A DNA stretch of 64,000 nucleotides, taken from positions 744,001 through 808,000 of the forward strand of contig JBICHN010000011.1 of assembly GCA_043101845.1 (NCBI GenBank), given 5' to 3'. Positions 55,216 through 64,000 of the stretch are shown one piece after another. The stretch is from JBICHN01 sp043101845 (GTDB taxonomy: Bacteria > Planctomycetota > Phycisphaerae > Phycisphaerales > UBA5793). The stretch's first letter is position 1. Each line of letters starts with the position of its first letter. The notes under the pieces are model-generated. The model made no database searches. It saw nothing but the letters and a program-made list of their open reading frames with translations, and was not told the origin of the DNA. Both the position numbers and the translations under genes were made by a program.

Positions 55216-55599
55216 TCACGCCGCCGCGTGCTCTGAATCCTTAGAGATCGTCGTGACGAGCGTATTGAAGATGTGCGTGGCGGGAATCTTCTGCATGGAA
55301 CGGGAGTCAATGATTCCGTGAGCTACGGCGTAGTCGATCGCCGCCTGCAGGAACTGCAACTCGGACTGTTCCTCGACACTCGACGCTGCGGCGGGCGCCG
55401 GACTCCGCGTCCAGATGAGCGTCTCTTCGCCGACCGACGCCCCGTCAATGCGGTGATGTTCGAGCAGCGCTTCGATCACCCGTTCCCGCCTCCATCCAAA
55501 CTTCTGCTCGAGCCCGCGCACGATGCGGGAGGCCGGGATACCACGGCTCGCCGCCTGATCGAAACTCGACAACATCCGCTCGATGACCGCGTTTGACAT
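55216..55599 (-). CDS. Hypothetical small protein
   Basis: Not recognised. From ATG 55599, preceded by GAGAGGAA, the product has 127 residues. A helical N-terminus (IERMLSSFDQAASRGIPASRIVRGLEQKFGW) leads to a possible winged-helix-like RRERVIEALLEHHRIDG. An Ala/Pro linker and a C-terminal helix pair (ELQFLQAAIDYAVAHGIIDS) follow. The last resembles a short helical module seen in regulators, but I cannot name it. It lies 30 bases upstream of mtnA on the same strand. Confidence 0.65.
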   Translation of the reverse strand: MSNAVIERMLSSFDQAASRGIPASRIVRGLEQKFGWRRERVIEALLEHHRIDGASVGEETLIWTRSPAPAAASSVEEQSELQFLQAAIDYAVAHGIIDSRSMQKIPATHIFNTLVTTISKDSEHAAA

Positions 55600-55752
55600 G
55601 ACCGTGTTCCTCTCCAACTGACCGCTGAATGGACCGCATCTCGTCGACCCGCTCGGCTATCGGCGAATCGACCCGTGCGCCATTGATGATCGTGGGTCAT
55701 GTCATCATTTCGTATTATCGGGCGCGGCGGGAAAAGGCTCCGCCACGGAGAT

Positions 55753-56757
55753 TCAGTCACGCGGCGCGAAGTACCCGTGCGGATGCTTCGAGATCCAGTT
55801 CCAGGCGGTGGCGATGATCTCGTCGATCTCGGTGTGTTGCGCCGTCCATCCGAGCTCCGCCTGTACCTTTGTCGGATCAGCGAAGAGACGCGGCGGATCA
55901 CCGGGCCGCCGCTCGCCTTCGACCGCCTTGATCTTCTCCCCGGTCACGCGTCGGGCCGAGTCAAGAATCTCGCGCACCGAATAGCCGCGTCCGATTCCGA
56001 GGTTGTACACGAGCCGGGAGCCCCCCTCGATCGCATCCATCGCCGCAATGTGCGCGGAGATGAGGTCCTCGACATGAATGTAGTCTCGGATGCAGGTGCC
56101 ATCCGGGGTGTCGTAATCGGCGCCGAAGATCGTGACCTGTTTGCGCAGCCCGAGCGCCGCCTGCAGGATGATCGGAATCAGATGAGTCTCCGGGTCGTGC
56201 ACTTCGCCGATCTCACCGTCGGGATCCGATCCGGCCACATTGAAATACCGGAGCATCGCGTAGCCGAAATCGGGGTTCGCGTTCGCATAGTCCGCGATTA
56301 TCTGTTCGACGAAGAGTTTCGACCAGCCGTACGGATTGATCGGCCGTTGCGGACAAGTCTCCGGAATTGGAATGAACTCCTCGGACGGCTCGCCGTAGGT
56401 GGCGCATGTACTTGAGAAAACGAGCCGGTTCACTCCGGTCTCGTTCATTGCCCTCAGTGTGGCGAGGGCGTTGGCGGTGTTCGCCCAGTAGTAACGAAGC
56501 GGCTCCCGGACGGACTCACCGACATAGGCCAGCGCCGCGAAGTGCATGACGCAGTCGATCGAATTCGACTCGAGCACGCGGGCCGTGTGTCTCCAGTCCT
56601 CGAGGTCATGGACGACAAGCATGGCCTCGCCGGAGACGGCGGGTCGCCATCCGCGATTCAGATTGTCGATGACGACGACCTTGTGGCCGGCCCGTTGCAG
56701 GTACTTCACCGCGTGCGAGCCGATATACCCCGCTCCGCCCGTCACGAGAACATTCAT
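55753..56757 (-). CDS. galE: UDP-glucose 4-epimerase
   Basis: GalE interconverts UDP-glucose and UDP-galactose for glycan synthesis. The 334-residue short-chain dehydrogenase has the NAD loop VTGGAGYIGSHAV, VIDNLNRGW, FAALAYVGESV, FSSTCATYGEP and the catalytic YGWSKL pair. The specificity region includes YFNVAGSDPDGEIGE and GTCIRDYIHVEDL. It ends with a typical ELGWTAQHTEIDEIIATAW. Probably monocistronic. Confidence 0.95.
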   Translation of the reverse strand: MNVLVTGGAGYIGSHAVKYLQRAGHKVVVIDNLNRGWRPAVSGEAMLVVHDLEDWRHTARVLESNSIDCVMHFAALAYVGESVREPLRYYWANTANALATLRAMNETGVNRLVFSSTCATYGEPSEEFIPIPETCPQRPINPYGWSKLFVEQIIADYANANPDFGYAMLRYFNVAGSDPDGEIGEVHDPETHLIPIILQAALGLRKQVTIFGADYDTPDGTCIRDYIHVEDLISAHIAAMDAIEGGSRLVYNLGIGRGYSVREILDSARRVTGEKIKAVEGERRPGDPPRLFADPTKVQAELGWTAQHTEIDEIIATAWNWISKHPHGYFAPRD

Positions 56758-57110
56758 TTCCCTCTCCCAACCTCAGACACCGATCTTAACGGTTCGTCGA
56801 CGGTTCGCCATGAAAACCTCGTGAGTGTTTGAGCCCGTCTGCGGAGCCAGGATCTGGCGGGGGAAAAGGCTGGCGCACTCCTTAGCCAATTCGGCTGAAC
56901 CGGCGAGGAGCTTTGCGTCCGAGAACCAGTGGCGCGGTCGATTTGAATGGCCGGCCCACCTCGGCGCCATAATGCGTCCGAAGGAATCGCCCGACAAGGC
57001 TGACAACTCGTACTGCGTCTGAGGCATGGACTTTTGCGCGCAGCGCGGCTCCGATTCTCCGCCTCAGATCAGCCGTCCCGATTTCTCGTAGAAAGCGTTG
57101 AACGACGACC
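56758..57110. other. Divergent intergenic region galE / DUF368 gene
   Basis: About 350 bases holding the divergent starts of galE (leftward) and the DUF368 gene (rightward). Short open frames on both strands have no ribosome sites or recognisable composition and I do not accept them. No tRNA cloverleaf or hairpin stands out. Confidence 0.4.
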
Positions 57111-58130
57111 ATGGACACTGTGAACCGACTCGAGTCCACTCGACTCTCGATGCTCACCATCCGCGGCGCCTTCGGGGGAGTCCTTATGGGACTCGCGAAT
57201 CTCGTGCCCGGGATCAGTGGGGGGACCATGCTTCTCGTGGCCGGAGTTTACCCCGCATTCGTGGGCGCGATCGCCGAATTGACTCGCCTCCGATTTCGTC
57301 TCCGCCCGTTTCTACTCCTCGGCGTGGTCGCGCTCGCTGCCGGGTTGACGATCATTCTCCTTGCCCGAGCGGTCATGAATCTGGTCATCGACCACCGCTG
57401 GATCATGTACAGCCTGTTCATCGGACTCACGCTCGGCGGAGCGCCCCTGCTGCTCAAGATGATGAAGCCTCGACCAATATCGGCATGGGTCGGCGTGGCC
57501 GCGGGGATTCTGGTCATGGTCGCGATCGCGCTCGTGAAGCCGGGCGCCGCGAACGACCCGTCGGGGAATATGTTCGTGCTCTTCCTCGCCGGAGTCGCGG
57601 GCGCGTCCGCGATGATTCTCCCCGGAGTGAGCGGCGCCTACCTGCTGCTCATTCTGGGCCAGTATGTGACCATTCTTGCCGCGCTTCACGAGGTCAAGGC
57701 GGGCCTGCTCGGCGCGGACGGCGCGGGTCCGGACCTCAGCGTTCTGCTCGGCGCCATGCCCGTCGTCATTCCCGTCGGGATCGGAGTCGTCCTGGGAATC
57801 GTGGCGGTGAGTTCGTTGTTGAGCGCTCTCCTTCAGCGATTCGAGAAGCCGACTCTCGGATTTCTGCTCGGATTGCTGCTGGGATCGATCGTCGGGCTGT
57901 GGCCGTTTCAGCAGGCGGTCGAGCCGCCGATCGGCTCGGTGTATCGCGGCGAGGTGGTCGACGCGCAGATTCTCGCCGAGATCGAACGGAAGGATTGGCC
58001 GAACGAGTATTTCCGCCCGACTCCCGTGCAGGTCGCGACTTCCGTCGGCCTCATCGCAGTGGGATTCGCAGTCACGCTCGGTGTGGCGCGAATCGGGCGG
58101 GAAAAGCCGGTGAAACGCCAGAGCGTATGA
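57111..58130 (+). CDS. DUF368 membrane protein, candidate polyprenyl-phosphate transporter (PopT family)
   Basis: The 339-residue protein has about ten membrane helices and the DUF368 hallmarks: two internal-repeat motifs, GLANLVPGISGGTM near the start and MILPGVSGAYLLLILGQY in the middle. Proteins of this family are known to return undecaprenyl phosphate across the membrane. It would thus recycle the carrier used by MraY and MurG encoded in this window. An eight-base gap leads into the TolQ/ExbB-like gene. Confidence 0.88.
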   Translation: MDTVNRLESTRLSMLTIRGAFGGVLMGLANLVPGISGGTMLLVAGVYPAFVGAIAELTRLRFRLRPFLLLGVVALAAGLTIILLARAVMNLVIDHRWIMYSLFIGLTLGGAPLLLKMMKPRPISAWVGVAAGILVMVAIALVKPGAANDPSGNMFVLFLAGVAGASAMILPGVSGAYLLLILGQYVTILAALHEVKAGLLGADGAGPDLSVLLGAMPVVIPVGIGVVLGIVAVSSLLSALLQRFEKPTLGFLLGLLLGSIVGLWPFQQAVEPPIGSVYRGEVVDAQILAEIERKDWPNEYFRPTPVQVATSVGLIAVGFAVTLGVARIGREKPVKRQSV

Positions 58131-58137
58131 TCCCCGC

Positions 58138-58773
58138 ATGACCGACGCGTACGCCTTCTTTGTTTCGCTGCTCGAACGAGGCGGCTGGGTCATGCTTCCG
58201 CTCTCGCTGCTCAGCGTGGTTTCCGTCACGCTCTGCGTCGAGCGCGCCTGGTTCTGGATCCGGACGCACCGTCGATCGCAGCGCCGCCGGCTGTCGAAAC
58301 TCGCCGAGGCTCTCCGCCATGACCGCCGCGACGAAGCAGACAAACTCGTCCGGCGCGGTGGATCGATCTACGAGCGCGTCGCCCGGCGCCTGCTCCGCGA
58401 CGGCGCCTCCGAAGGGGTGATTGCGGAGGCCATCGAACTCGAGCGCCCGGCGATCGAACGCTTCATGACCACGCTCTCGACGATCATCACCGCGGCCCCG
58501 CTTCTCGGCATTCTCGGGACGGTGACCGGGATCATCGGGAGTTTTCAACTGCTCGGGGAATCGAGTCTCGTGACCGATCCGCGCGCCGTCTCCGGCGGCA
58601 TCGCCGAGGCGCTCATCACGACGGCGGCTGGCCTCGTGATCGCGATCGTAACCCTGTTTCCCTATGTGGTCTTCAAGGCGCAGGTCGATCGGGCGCTCGG
58701 ACGACTCGAGGTTCTGATCGCGGCGGCGCGGCAATCCAGAAACCTGGATTCTGGCGGGTCAGCCCTCGATTGA
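58138..58773 (+). CDS. MotA/TolQ/ExbB family proton-channel protein
   Basis: The 211-residue product has the three-helix layout of TolQ/ExbB: first helix WVMLPLSLLSVVSVTLCVERA, a cytoplasmic helical loop, then TTLSTIITAAPLLGILGTVTGIIGSF and GIAEALITTAAGLVIAIVTLFPYVV. These include the conserved LGLLGTVxG and ALxTTAxGL patterns. It would use proton flow to drive an ExbD/TolR partner, but no such gene follows; fliS converges instead, overlapping by 15 bases. The partner must be elsewhere. Confidence 0.9.
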   Translation: MTDAYAFFVSLLERGGWVMLPLSLLSVVSVTLCVERAWFWIRTHRRSQRRRLSKLAEALRHDRRDEADKLVRRGGSIYERVARRLLRDGASEGVIAEAIELERPAIERFMTTLSTIITAAPLLGILGTVTGIIGSFQLLGESSLVTDPRAVSGGIAEALITTAAGLVIAIVTLFPYVVFKAQVDRALGRLEVLIAAARQSRNLDSGGSALD

Positions 58774-59229
58774 GAGCGAGGGACGGGTCGCCGACGCCTC
58801 CATCTCGGAGGCTTCGCTTTCGCGCGACGCCTCGTCCGTCGTATCGCCCCGTTCCCGGTCGGCCCTCGACATGACCATCACCCAGGTCTCGCGGTCATGC
58901 TCGAGGAGCGGCAGGATCTCTTCGATGCACGACGCATCCTTCTGCATGCAGGCGTCCACGAGCCGGCGGTAGATGAAGGTGTAAATGCCGGAAAGGTTCG
59001 CACAGATCTCCGGCGCCGCGTCAGGCTGCAGGCTGTTGATCAACTCGAGAACGATCGCCTGACATTGGCTGACGCCTTCGTACACCTTCTCCCAGTTCTT
59101 CTCGTGGATACCTTCCTGGCCCATCCGGGCGAACTTGATCGCCCCGTCGATGAGCATGAGACGAAGCTCGCCCTGAGAGGCGGAGAGCACCCGGTTTCGA
59201 AGATAGGCGTTGGCTTCCTGCTTTATCAT
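58759..59229 (-). CDS. fliS: Flagellar export chaperone FliS
   Basis: FliS holds flagellin before export. The 156-residue product starts with AYLRNRVLSASQGELRLMLIDGAIKFAR, matching the FliS YxxxxVxtAsPxELvlmLydgAi pattern. It continues with GVSQCQAIVLELINSL and YTFIYRRLVDACMQKDASCIEEIL. The acidic tail of about 30 residues is longer than usual. It lies 51 bases downstream of fliD in the same leftward operon. Flagellin genes are not in the window. Confidence 0.93.
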   Translation of the reverse strand: MIKQEANAYLRNRVLSASQGELRLMLIDGAIKFARMGQEGIHEKNWEKVYEGVSQCQAIVLELINSLQPDAAPEICANLSGIYTFIYRRLVDACMQKDASCIEEILPLLEHDRETWVMVMSRADRERGDTTDEASRESEASEMEASATRPSLSIEG

Positions 59230-59280
59230 CAGTCCCGACTATCGGCCGAAGTTGCGGATCACTTTGGCGACCCGAACGGG

Positions 59281-62088
59281 TTAACCAATGGTTTGAATGC
59301 TCGCGAGCGCGGCCTGTTGACTCTGCAGCGACGCGAGCGCCGTCTCCATCGCCGCGAACTGCAATTCCAGAATCTCGCGCTTCCGTTCAAGCTGCACATC
59401 GATCGCCTCGATCCGCTTCTGCTGGAGATCGATCTGCGAGTCGTAGTTCTTGTTCACGAGTGTGAGCGTGCCATCGACGCTGTTCGTCAGATCCTCCATG
59501 AGGATGCGCAGCTGTTCGGCGACACCGAGTGAGTCATAAATCGGATCATCAGAGTCGACTTTGACGCCGCCGCCGAGATCGATCGTCTGGTCGTCCGCGA
59601 GTTCCTTGGCGGCGAAGAGGTTCTCGACCGCCTCGAGATCTTCGCTGATCGCGTCGCGCAGCTTGTCTTCGTCGAGGTCGAGCTTGCCACCTTCCCCGAT
59701 GCGAATGCCGACCTGGGTCAGCCGCGTGTACTGCGAATCGATCCCGTCGGCCTCACCCTGAACGACCCGGTAGAGTTGGCTGCGAATTCGGGCGACGGTC
59801 GGATTTCCGAGCAGTACGCCGCGCGTTTCCGTTTCCGAGTCGTAGCTGTCGACCGAATTGATGCGGTCGATGATCGCGTTGAACGACTCGACAAAGCTCG
59901 TGACCGATGTCACCATCTTCTCGACATTTCGCGACACCGTGAGTTGGACCGGGGTGTCGCTGGCGCTCTTGAGGTCGATATTGACGCCGGCGATGACATC
60001 GTCGAGCTCATTCGTCGTGCTCGAGATGAGGATGGCGTCCGCGGGATCGGTCGATCCGAAGAAGACGATCGCGTCCTGAGCTGCGGTCGTCGTCGAAAAG
60101 CCGAAGTCGAAGCTGCCGCTGTCGACGATCATCTCGCCGGCGGTCCCCGAGATCTCGCTCGTCAGGCTCAGGCGATACGGCTTTGAGCCTGTTCCATCGT
60201 TGATCAGTGTGGCGTTGACGAGGAAACCGGCGTCGTTGATCTTTTGAATGACATCGTCGAGGGTATCCGTCGTCTCGAGATCGATCACCGCCTCATACGA
60301 GCCGTCAATGTAGTTGTCCGTGATCGCATCTGCGGCGGTTCCGACGATACGAAGGTCCTTCGCGGCCGAGCCGCTCGTGGACTCGATCTCGATGGCGCTC
60401 ACCGGCGAACTGGCCGTGTTCTCGATGATCAGGCCGTCGCCGGTGTCATTGACGCGGGCGTTCACTTCAAGCCCGGCGGAATTGATCTTCGAGATGATGT
60501 CGCGCAGGTTCTTGTCGTTGTCCGTGACCGTCACCGTCGCTTGATTGCCCATGGCGTCGGTGATCTGGAACGACCCCGTACCCACGCCGCGGCCGTAATT
60601 GAGATCTTCGAGCCGAGACGCCCGGCTGACATACTGATGCTGGAGGTTATCGCCCGCGTAGCTCGAGGCGGCGACACCGGTCGCGCCGGTGTCGACCCCG
60701 AGCGCGGACGCGGCGCTTCCCTGGATGATCAGGTTGCTCGCCGAACCTCCGGTGTCGTCGGTGATCAGGATTCCGTTGCCCGCCTTGTTCAACGAGGCGG
60801 TGACCCCGGCGCCGGCGGTGTTGATCTCGTCGATCATCTGGGCGAGCGAGCTGTTTTCAGTCAGCGAGATGCTCGTAAAGTTGCCGTCGCGGTTCGTGAT
60901 GTCGAGCGTGGTCGATCCGGAAAGCCCGGCGCCGCCGTTGAGGCTCTTCGTAAGAACCGAATTCATTCCGGCCATGACACGGTCGCCGGACAGCACGCCG
61001 AGCGTACCGGTCTTGAGGATCCCGAGATCCTTCGCCGTCTGATCGCCGTTCACACCGCCGGTCACCTCGAAGGTGCCGATCCCAAAGGTGAGATCTTCGA
61101 TCTTGATGCTCACCCCGTCGTCTCCGATCGACGCCTGAACCTTTCCCGCCCCGTATTCATTGATCCGATCGATGACGCCCTGGACCGTCGTCACGGCCGG
61201 TTCTGTGTCCGATCCGACCGTCCGTTGGCCGAGTACGACATCAATCGAAGAAAGGTCCGCCGTCGAGATGCTGAAGTCGGTGACCCCGAGGCCGGAGGCC
61301 ATGATCACGCCGTTGCCGTCGTTGAGCGAGGAGAGTTGCGTGTCGCCGCTCAGGTGATTGATGCGCGATCCAGTGATCGTTCCGCCGACATTCGTCCCGG
61401 CGATGCCGAGGTCGGTAGCCGTGGTGTACCCGGTGATGTCACTCACCGTGATCTGGCCGGCATTGTCATCGGTGATGACGAGACCGGATCCATCCGCCGC
61501 GATCGAGGCGGTCGCCTCGAGCGTGGTGTTCGAATTGATCGCATCGAGCACATCCGAGATCGTCACCGCCTTCGAGAGGTCGATGTCGACCGAGTTGCTC
61601 TGTGAGTCCTGAATGTTGATCTTGCCGCGGGCCACACCCTCGCCGCCGTTGAGGTCGACGAGTCGAGTGTCGGTGCTCAACTTCCCCGCTCCGAGCTCAA
61701 AGGAGATGTCCTCCATTCCAAGGGCCGTCGTGTCAGTGTCACCGAATCCCTTGGACAGCATTTGATGTGACGAGACGAGCCGGTCGACGACGAAGTCGTA
61801 CGCGCCGGGAAACGCCTTCGTCGTCGCCGATGCGGTCAGCACATTCGGATCGGAGCTCGTCGCTCGCGCCGATTTGAAGATCTTGTCGGTCGCGAAGGAA
61901 CCGGCGGCGGTCTTGAACGAGAGGAGCAGCGAGTTGAGGCCGACAAAGGCGGCCTGCTGCTGCTGCAGCTCGCTTTGGCGGGTGATCGCGAGGATCTTCG
62001 GACGCGCTTCGATCGCCATGAGCTGGTCGATCAGAGTCGCGGTGTCGATCCCGCTGATCAGCCCGATCCCGGTTGAGATGCCGCTCAT
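59281..62088 (-). CDS. fliD: Flagellar hook-associated protein 2 (filament cap) FliD, enlarged
   Basis: FliD caps the growing filament and folds flagellin into place. From ATG 62088 (GGAGGA seven bases upstream) the product is 935 residues, about twice the E. coli length. N-terminal ISTGIGLISGIDTATLIDQLMAIEA and the C-terminal coiled region (DSQIDLQQKRIEAIDVQLERKREIL) are typical FliD_N and FliD_C. The extra length consists of several flagellin hook IN-type repeats, e.g. TISDVLDAINSNT, SLAQMIDEINTAGAGVTAS, LRDIISKINSAGLEVNARV and TLDDVIQKINDAGFLVNATL. These likely make a larger surface-exposed cap domain. Confidence 0.93.
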   Translation of the reverse strand: MSGISTGIGLISGIDTATLIDQLMAIEARPKILAITRQSELQQQQAAFVGLNSLLLSFKTAAGSFATDKIFKSARATSSDPNVLTASATTKAFPGAYDFVVDRLVSSHQMLSKGFGDTDTTALGMEDISFELGAGKLSTDTRLVDLNGGEGVARGKINIQDSQSNSVDIDLSKAVTISDVLDAINSNTTLEATASIAADGSGLVITDDNAGQITVSDITGYTTATDLGIAGTNVGGTITGSRINHLSGDTQLSSLNDGNGVIMASGLGVTDFSISTADLSSIDVVLGQRTVGSDTEPAVTTVQGVIDRINEYGAGKVQASIGDDGVSIKIEDLTFGIGTFEVTGGVNGDQTAKDLGILKTGTLGVLSGDRVMAGMNSVLTKSLNGGAGLSGSTTLDITNRDGNFTSISLTENSSLAQMIDEINTAGAGVTASLNKAGNGILITDDTGGSASNLIIQGSAASALGVDTGATGVAASSYAGDNLQHQYVSRASRLEDLNYGRGVGTGSFQITDAMGNQATVTVTDNDKNLRDIISKINSAGLEVNARVNDTGDGLIIENTASSPVSAIEIESTSGSAAKDLRIVGTAADAITDNYIDGSYEAVIDLETTDTLDDVIQKINDAGFLVNATLINDGTGSKPYRLSLTSEISGTAGEMIVDSGSFDFGFSTTTAAQDAIVFFGSTDPADAILISSTTNELDDVIAGVNIDLKSASDTPVQLTVSRNVEKMVTSVTSFVESFNAIIDRINSVDSYDSETETRGVLLGNPTVARIRSQLYRVVQGEADGIDSQYTRLTQVGIRIGEGGKLDLDEDKLRDAISEDLEAVENLFAAKELADDQTIDLGGGVKVDSDDPIYDSLGVAEQLRILMEDLTNSVDGTLTLVNKNYDSQIDLQQKRIEAIDVQLERKREILELQFAAMETALASLQSQQAALASIQTIG

Positions 62089-62708
62089 GCGCGGTCCTCC
62101 ACAAACTGCTCGTCGCGGATTCGGTCGATCACGCCGCGCGTCGAAACGAATCGCGCACGCGTTTCGCCCTCGGTCGCTCGAGTCCCTGGGTTCGGAGATG
62201 CAGCCAGTCCGAAGCCCAACTCGCGAGCATTCGTTGATACGCCAGCCGGGCGTCGCGGACGGCCGGGTGGCGCTCGAGTTCATCGTGCTCGCGCGGTCGA
62301 TCGAGCATGTGTATTCGCTCCGGCGCGCGAGGGCGGCGCGCAAGGGATTCGATTCCCCACGCCGCCACCGTCTATATCGGACTGAGGCGGCGGGTGGCTC
62401 GAACGCGGCGGGAGACTTCGTCAGCCCGCCGCTCCTGAGGCTTATCGGCGATTGGAGCGAGACGATGCATCTCGATTGACTCGACGCGTCGAGATTCGCG
62501 GCATGGCCCGGTCATCTGGTGTAATTTGTGTATTTACAACGCCTTATGGTTGCTTGTCCGGAGGCGCCGCCGAATCCCGCCGGTGAAGTCCTGTGGCCGT
62601 CGCTTGTGCCGGACCATCTTCTCGCCGATGACCGATCCCAGCGACACCAGGTGTCACGGCGCTCGGGCGCCGTCAAGAGTCCAAGATGACGAAACGGAAT
62701 CGCCGGCC
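62089..62708. promoter_or_regulatory. Divergent intergenic region fliD / HDOD gene
   Basis: About 620 bases with no confident gene. On the minus strand, GCCGATAA (complement of 62442-62449) equals the flagellar sigma-28 -10 consensus and would read toward fliD, though no TAAAGTTT lies at the right distance. The AT-rich 62520-62538 contains an inverted repeat, TGTAA...TTACA. A 79-codon GTG frame at 62129-62368 is preceded by a stop and not accepted. Regulatory sites for both genes should be here. Confidence 0.35.
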
Positions 62709-64000
62709 ATGGATGGCTCCACGACGACGCCGAACGAGACCCCTCGCGCTGATCGGGTCGAAATCATCCTTCAGCGGCTCGAAGGACTGCCGACGCTCTC
62801 GTCGGTGGCGACTCGCGTCCTCGAACTCACGAGCGACGACGACGCCGATGTGCGTGACCTCGTCGGAATGATCGAGTCCGACCCCTCGATGACCACGAAG
62901 ATTCTTTCGATGTGCCGGCGGGCGGACCGCGGCGTTCGAGGAGACGCGTTGACCCTCAATCGCGCCGTCGTCCTTCTGGGATTTGACGCGATTCGAAACG
63001 CCGTGCTCTCCGTCGAGATCTTCGGACTCTTCCCTCCCGCCGCCGACGCCGGCGAATCGATGGAAGTGACCCCGCTCTCGCCGGACAGTCAGCCGCGCCT
63101 CCGCTTCGATCGCGCTGCGTTCTGGAAGCACTGCATCGCCACCGCCGTCGCCTGTGAACTTCTCGCGGGTCGACTGCGGCAGGTGGACGGATTCGATCCA
63201 TCGGAGGCGTTTACCTGCGGACTCCTCCACGATCTGGGCAAACTCGCGCTGAGTCACCTGCTTCCGAAGAGCTACGAGCGCGTTGTCGAGCTTACGGAGA
63301 TGCAGGTCGGCGACATCGCCGAGATGGAGCGGCGAGTCATCGGCGTGGACCACCACACCGTGGGCAAGCGGCTCGCAGAGCGCTGGTCACTCCCGCATGT
63401 GCTGCAGGATGTGATGTGGCTGCACGGTCAGCCGTTCGAATCGCTCCCCGATCTTCCCCACCAGCGAATGATTGCGCTTGTCACGCTCGCGGACGCGGTA
63501 GTGCGCTCGCAGCACATCGGATTCTCCGGAACGCGGAAATCTCCCCGAGACCTTGCGCCCCTTGCCTCCCGCGTCGGACTCGCCGCCACCGACATCGAGG
63601 CGATCCTCGAGACGCTCTTCGCCGAGACCCAGCGACGGTCTCAGGAACTCGGCCTCGACGAAGCGCCCTCGATCGACCTGCTCCTGTCGTCGATCGCCGG
63701 GGCGAATCGCTCGCTCGGCCAGATCAACTCGGCGCTCGAGCGCCGGTCCCGTCAGGCCCGGCGCCAGGAGCGTGTGCTTCGCGCGATCTCCGAGTTCCAC
63801 AAGCGGGACGACCGGGCCCAGTCGGTCGTGTCGACCGCCGGCCATGTCGTGGCGTCGGCCGCCCGCGAGTTCGGACGCGGCTTCTTCGCCATGCTCTGTC
63901 CGACGACCGCCCAGGATGAGTGGCAGATACTTCAGTTTCAAGGCGACGGCCGGCTCACGCGCAGCCAGATTGTCGATCCAAAGATCACCGACGCCGAACT
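62709..64000 (+). CDS. HDOD-domain signalling protein (partial, C-terminus off right edge)
   Basis: At least 430 residues are visible from ATG 62709. The HDOD domain spans about 15-250: LEGLPTLSSVATRVLELTSDDDADVRDLVGMIESDPSMTTKIL, TLNRAVVLLGFDAIRNAVLS and an HD motif in TCGLLHDLGKLALSHLLP. IGVDHHTVGKRLAERWSLP is also typical. About residues 330-370 form a helical linker (NSALERRSRQARRQERVLRAI). The last part resembles the beginning of a GAF sensor domain. HDOD proteins control signalling, motility and stress in many bacteria. A kinase or effector domain may follow beyond the edge. The ribosome site is weak. Confidence 0.85.
   Translation, partial: MDGSTTTPNETPRADRVEIILQRLEGLPTLSSVATRVLELTSDDDADVRDLVGMIESDPSMTTKILSMCRRADRGVRGDALTLNRAVVLLGFDAIRNAVLSVEIFGLFPPAADAGESMEVTPLSPDSQPRLRFDRAAFWKHCIATAVACELLAGRLRQVDGFDPSEAFTCGLLHDLGKLALSHLLPKSYERVVELTEMQVGDIAEMERRVIGVDHHTVGKRLAERWSLPHVLQDVMWLHGQPFESLPDLPHQRMIALVTLADAVVRSQHIGFSGTRKSPRDLAPLASRVGLAATDIEAILETLFAETQRRSQELGLDEAPSIDLLLSSIAGANRSLGQINSALERRSRQARRQERVLRAISEFHKRDDRAQSVVSTAGHVVASAAREFGRGFFAMLCPTTAQDEWQILQFQGDGRLTRSQIVDPKITDAE

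Noticed and set aside
56773..57027. Short frames on both strands between galE and the DUF368 gene
   Set aside because: No ribosome site, no coding-like bias and mutual antisense overlap.
60244..61605. 453-codon + strand frame opposite fliD
   Set aside because: Antisense to a repeat-containing FliD; no domain recognised.
62129..62368. 79-codon minus-strand frame just upstream of fliD
   Set aside because: Starts at a GTG one codon after a stop, lacks a ribosome site and has no family resemblance beyond a vague sulfatase-tail look. It could be a remnant but cannot be supported.

Overview
The window is 64 kb of high-GC bacterial chromosome, densely coded and mostly housekeeping. The gene families point to Planctomycetota, probably class Phycisphaerae. 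Grounds are tandem prepilin-type proteins with the [19 protein letters not shown] leader and H-V-E motif, a lysine-rich DksA-like protein, CPECG zinc-ribbon membrane proteins, secretin-N-like secreted proteins beside ECF sigma factors, and a full peptidoglycan gene set. This assignment is inference, not a database match. I saw no rRNA, tRNA, CRISPR array, transposase or phage gene.

Layout: accD (cut by the left edge) | mreB-mreC-mreD | glycoside hydrolase family 2 | secretin-N-like secreted protein, ECF sigma factor and putative anti-sigma protein | DUF493 | GlmU-like protein overlapping polA | prolyl oligopeptidase | zinc-ribbon membrane protein | DegT aminotransferase | dnaA with an origin-like upstream region | DUF2238 | AhpD-like | ftsW | CrtC-like lipocalin protein, head to head with a GH13 amylase | a leftward block accA, DksA-like, lspA, thrS, murE, murF, mraY | two tandem pseudopilins | murG and HMG-CoA lyase | a secreted 800-residue ankyrin protein | a leftward block of membrane protein, degenerate indolepyruvate oxidoreductase-like protein, rho and aminotransferase | mcsA-mcsB | sugar isomerase-like TIM barrel and xylB | BNR-repeat secreted protein | mtnA | galE | DUF368/PopT and TolQ/ExbB-like | fliS and fliD | HDOD signalling protein (cut by the right edge).

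Envelope growth is the main theme. MurE, MurF, MraY, MurG, FtsW, MreBCD and a polyprenyl-phosphate transporter candidate (DUF368) cover cytoplasmic precursor synthesis, lipid-linked steps, polymerisation and shape control. The classical dcw order is broken: only murE-murF-mraY stay together. Flagellar genes (fliS, fliD) imply a motile stage. GH2, GH13, galE and xylB point to carbohydrate use.

The most unusual items are the 1142-residue single-chain 2-oxoacid oxidoreductase relative that has lost its visible thiamine and iron-sulfur motifs yet sits between a membrane protein and rho; the histone-like lysine-rich DksA relative without zinc cysteines; the secreted ankyrin protein; the secretin-N/coiled-coil/polyglycine protein beside a sigma factor; and the possible origin next to dnaA.
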